The notes under the pieces are model-generated. The model was not told the origin of the DNA. It was given only the letters and a program-made list of their open reading frames with translations, and made no database searches. From the NCBI GenBank assembly GCA_012517635.1, contig JAAYUP010000196.1, positions 1-7,616 on the forward strand: a DNA stretch of 7,616 bases, in the 5' to 3' direction. The translations under genes were made by a program, and so were the position numbers. Positions 7,218-7,616 of this stretch are shown one piece after another (positions within the stretch are counted from its first letter, which is position 1; each line of letters starts with the position of its first letter). The stretch comes from Candidatus Atribacter alterifermentans (lineage in GTDB: Bacteria; Atribacterota; Atribacteria; Atribacterales; Atribacteraceae).

Positions 7218-7250
7218 CCCTCATGCTGCTTTCGCAGCACCAGATGAGGA
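7218..7250. repeat. Imperfect hairpin, first unit of a palindromic repeat mosaic
   Basis: CCTCAT (7219-7224) and GCTGC (7225-7229) pair with GCAGC (7234-7238) and ATGAGG (7244-7249) around the loop TTTC, with ACCAG (7239-7243) bulged out. It begins 2 bases after the UroD-family stop codon. There is no T run, so it is not a standard terminator, though it could protect the mRNA 3' end. Confidence 0.75.
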
Positions 7251-7265
7251 TGAAAGTCCAAGATT

Positions 7266-7285
7266 CGATATGCCATGGCATGTCG
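7266..7285. repeat. Palindrome centred on ATGCCATGGCAT
   Basis: ATGCCATGGCAT (7270-7281) is a perfect 12-base palindrome. CGA and TCG flank it with one T/G mismatch, giving about ten pairs per side. It belongs to the same cluster of palindromes filling the gap between the two UroD-family genes. Confidence 0.7.
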
Positions 7286-7303
7286 CTACATTGTATGAAT
7301 ATC

Positions 7304-7366
7304 GGGCGCAATAAATTGCGCCCCTACATTTTAAATTATTTTGTAGGGGCTTGATTTATCATGCCC
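7304..7366. repeat. Three overlapping inverted repeats (REP/MITE-like)
   Basis: Hairpin A pairs GGGCGCAAT (7304-7312) with ATTGCGCCC (7315-7323). Hairpin B pairs GCCCCTACA (7320-7328) with TGTAGGGGC (7342-7350). Hairpin C pairs GGGC-TGAT (from 7347) with ATCA-GCCC (to 7366), with one mismatch. A and B share 7320-7323, and B and C share 7347-7350, so neighbours exclude each other. This is the look of dispersed short palindromic repeats in intergenic DNA. No transposase or clear target duplication was found. Confidence 0.82.
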
Positions 7367-7408
7367 GTGTATTTTCAGGATAGAAAGTTATTGAGGTAGA
7401 TAGAATAG

Positions 7409-7616
7409 ATGGAAAAAGTCGAAGTGAAGATAAAACGGGTCGAGACAGCTTTAAAATTGAGAAAAGAACCAGATCGGGTCCCATTGAGTGATTTTTACTG
7501 GACAAATTTTTACCAGAATTGGCTCCGAGAGTTCAGTTTGCCACCGGATACCGATATTTATGAATATTATGATTTAGATTTGAAGGTCATTTCACCAAAC
7601 ATGGACCCCCGGATTG
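7409..7616 (+). CDS. Second UroD-family protein, 3'-truncated by window edge
   Basis: The first 69 residues of another UroD-superfamily protein. RVETALKLRKEPDRVPL (residues 10-26) lines up with the opening of the gene at 6050 (RERVLRAIRHQEPDRIPI). The two clearly differ beyond that, so they are diverged paralogues and not a recent duplication. The ATG at 7409 directly follows an in-frame TAG (7406-7408). TGAGGT (7392-7397) about 11 bases upstream is a modest ribosome site. The catalytic region lies beyond the window, so no reaction can be assigned. It may belong to the same operon by read-through across the 192-base repeat-filled gap, or have its own promoter; none is obvious. Confidence 0.8.
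   Translation, partial: MEKVEVKIKRVETALKLRKEPDRVPLSDFYWTNFYQNWLREFSLPPDTDIYEYYDLDLKVISPNMDPRI

Noticed and set aside
7218..7366. CRISPR array or integron-like site in the repeat cluster
   Set aside because: The palindromes differ from each other and show no regular repeat-spacer pattern. No cas genes, integrase or cassette structure are present.

Overview
The window is AT-rich, tightly packed bacterial DNA. It holds part of a sugar (carbohydrate) uptake and catabolism locus built around a CUT1-type ABC importer. Frequent Shine-Dalgarno sequences, a TTG start, a one-base stop/start overlap and sigma70-like promoters with TTGACA boxes show a bacterium. The gene mix (FucI-like isomerase, phosphomannose-isomerase-like cupin, CUT1 importer, UroD-family proteins) is typical of fermentative anaerobes such as Atribacterota, Thermotogota or Firmicutes. 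That placement is inference; the sequence has no taxonomic marker.

Layout, left to right. (1) 1-1004, plus strand: the 3' part of a phosphomannose-isomerase-like bicupin whose start lies before the window. (2) 1023-1060: a bidirectional terminator between convergent genes. (3) 1076-2491, minus strand: an L-fucose/L-arabinose-isomerase-like protein with recognisable metal-site residues. (4) 2492-2844: a divergent regulatory region with two TTGACA promoters. Each is followed by the same ATGAAATCGGTT core, which fits a LacI-family operator. (5) 2845-6039, plus strand: secreted sugar-binding protein, an intra-operon terminator hairpin, a MalF-type permease and a MalG-type permease. The MalG-type gene carries an in-frame TAA at codon 80. 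(6) 6050-7216: a UroD-family (methyltransferase-like) protein, translationally close-coupled to the permease. (7) 7217-7370: a mosaic of palindromic repeats. (8) 7409-7616: the start of a second UroD-family gene, cut by the window end.

How it fits together: the binding protein and two permeases would import a sugar or sugar derivative. The FucI-like isomerase, and possibly the cupin isomerase, would act on the intracellular sugar. One LacI-type regulator, not encoded here, probably controls both the isomerase and the transporter operon. No ABC ATPase is present, so the importer must use an ATPase encoded elsewhere. The role of the two UroD-family proteins is the main open question; transfer of a methyl group from a methylated substrate is one possibility. 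The two clearest oddities are the nonsense codon in the otherwise intact MalG-type permease and the matched divergent operator pair.
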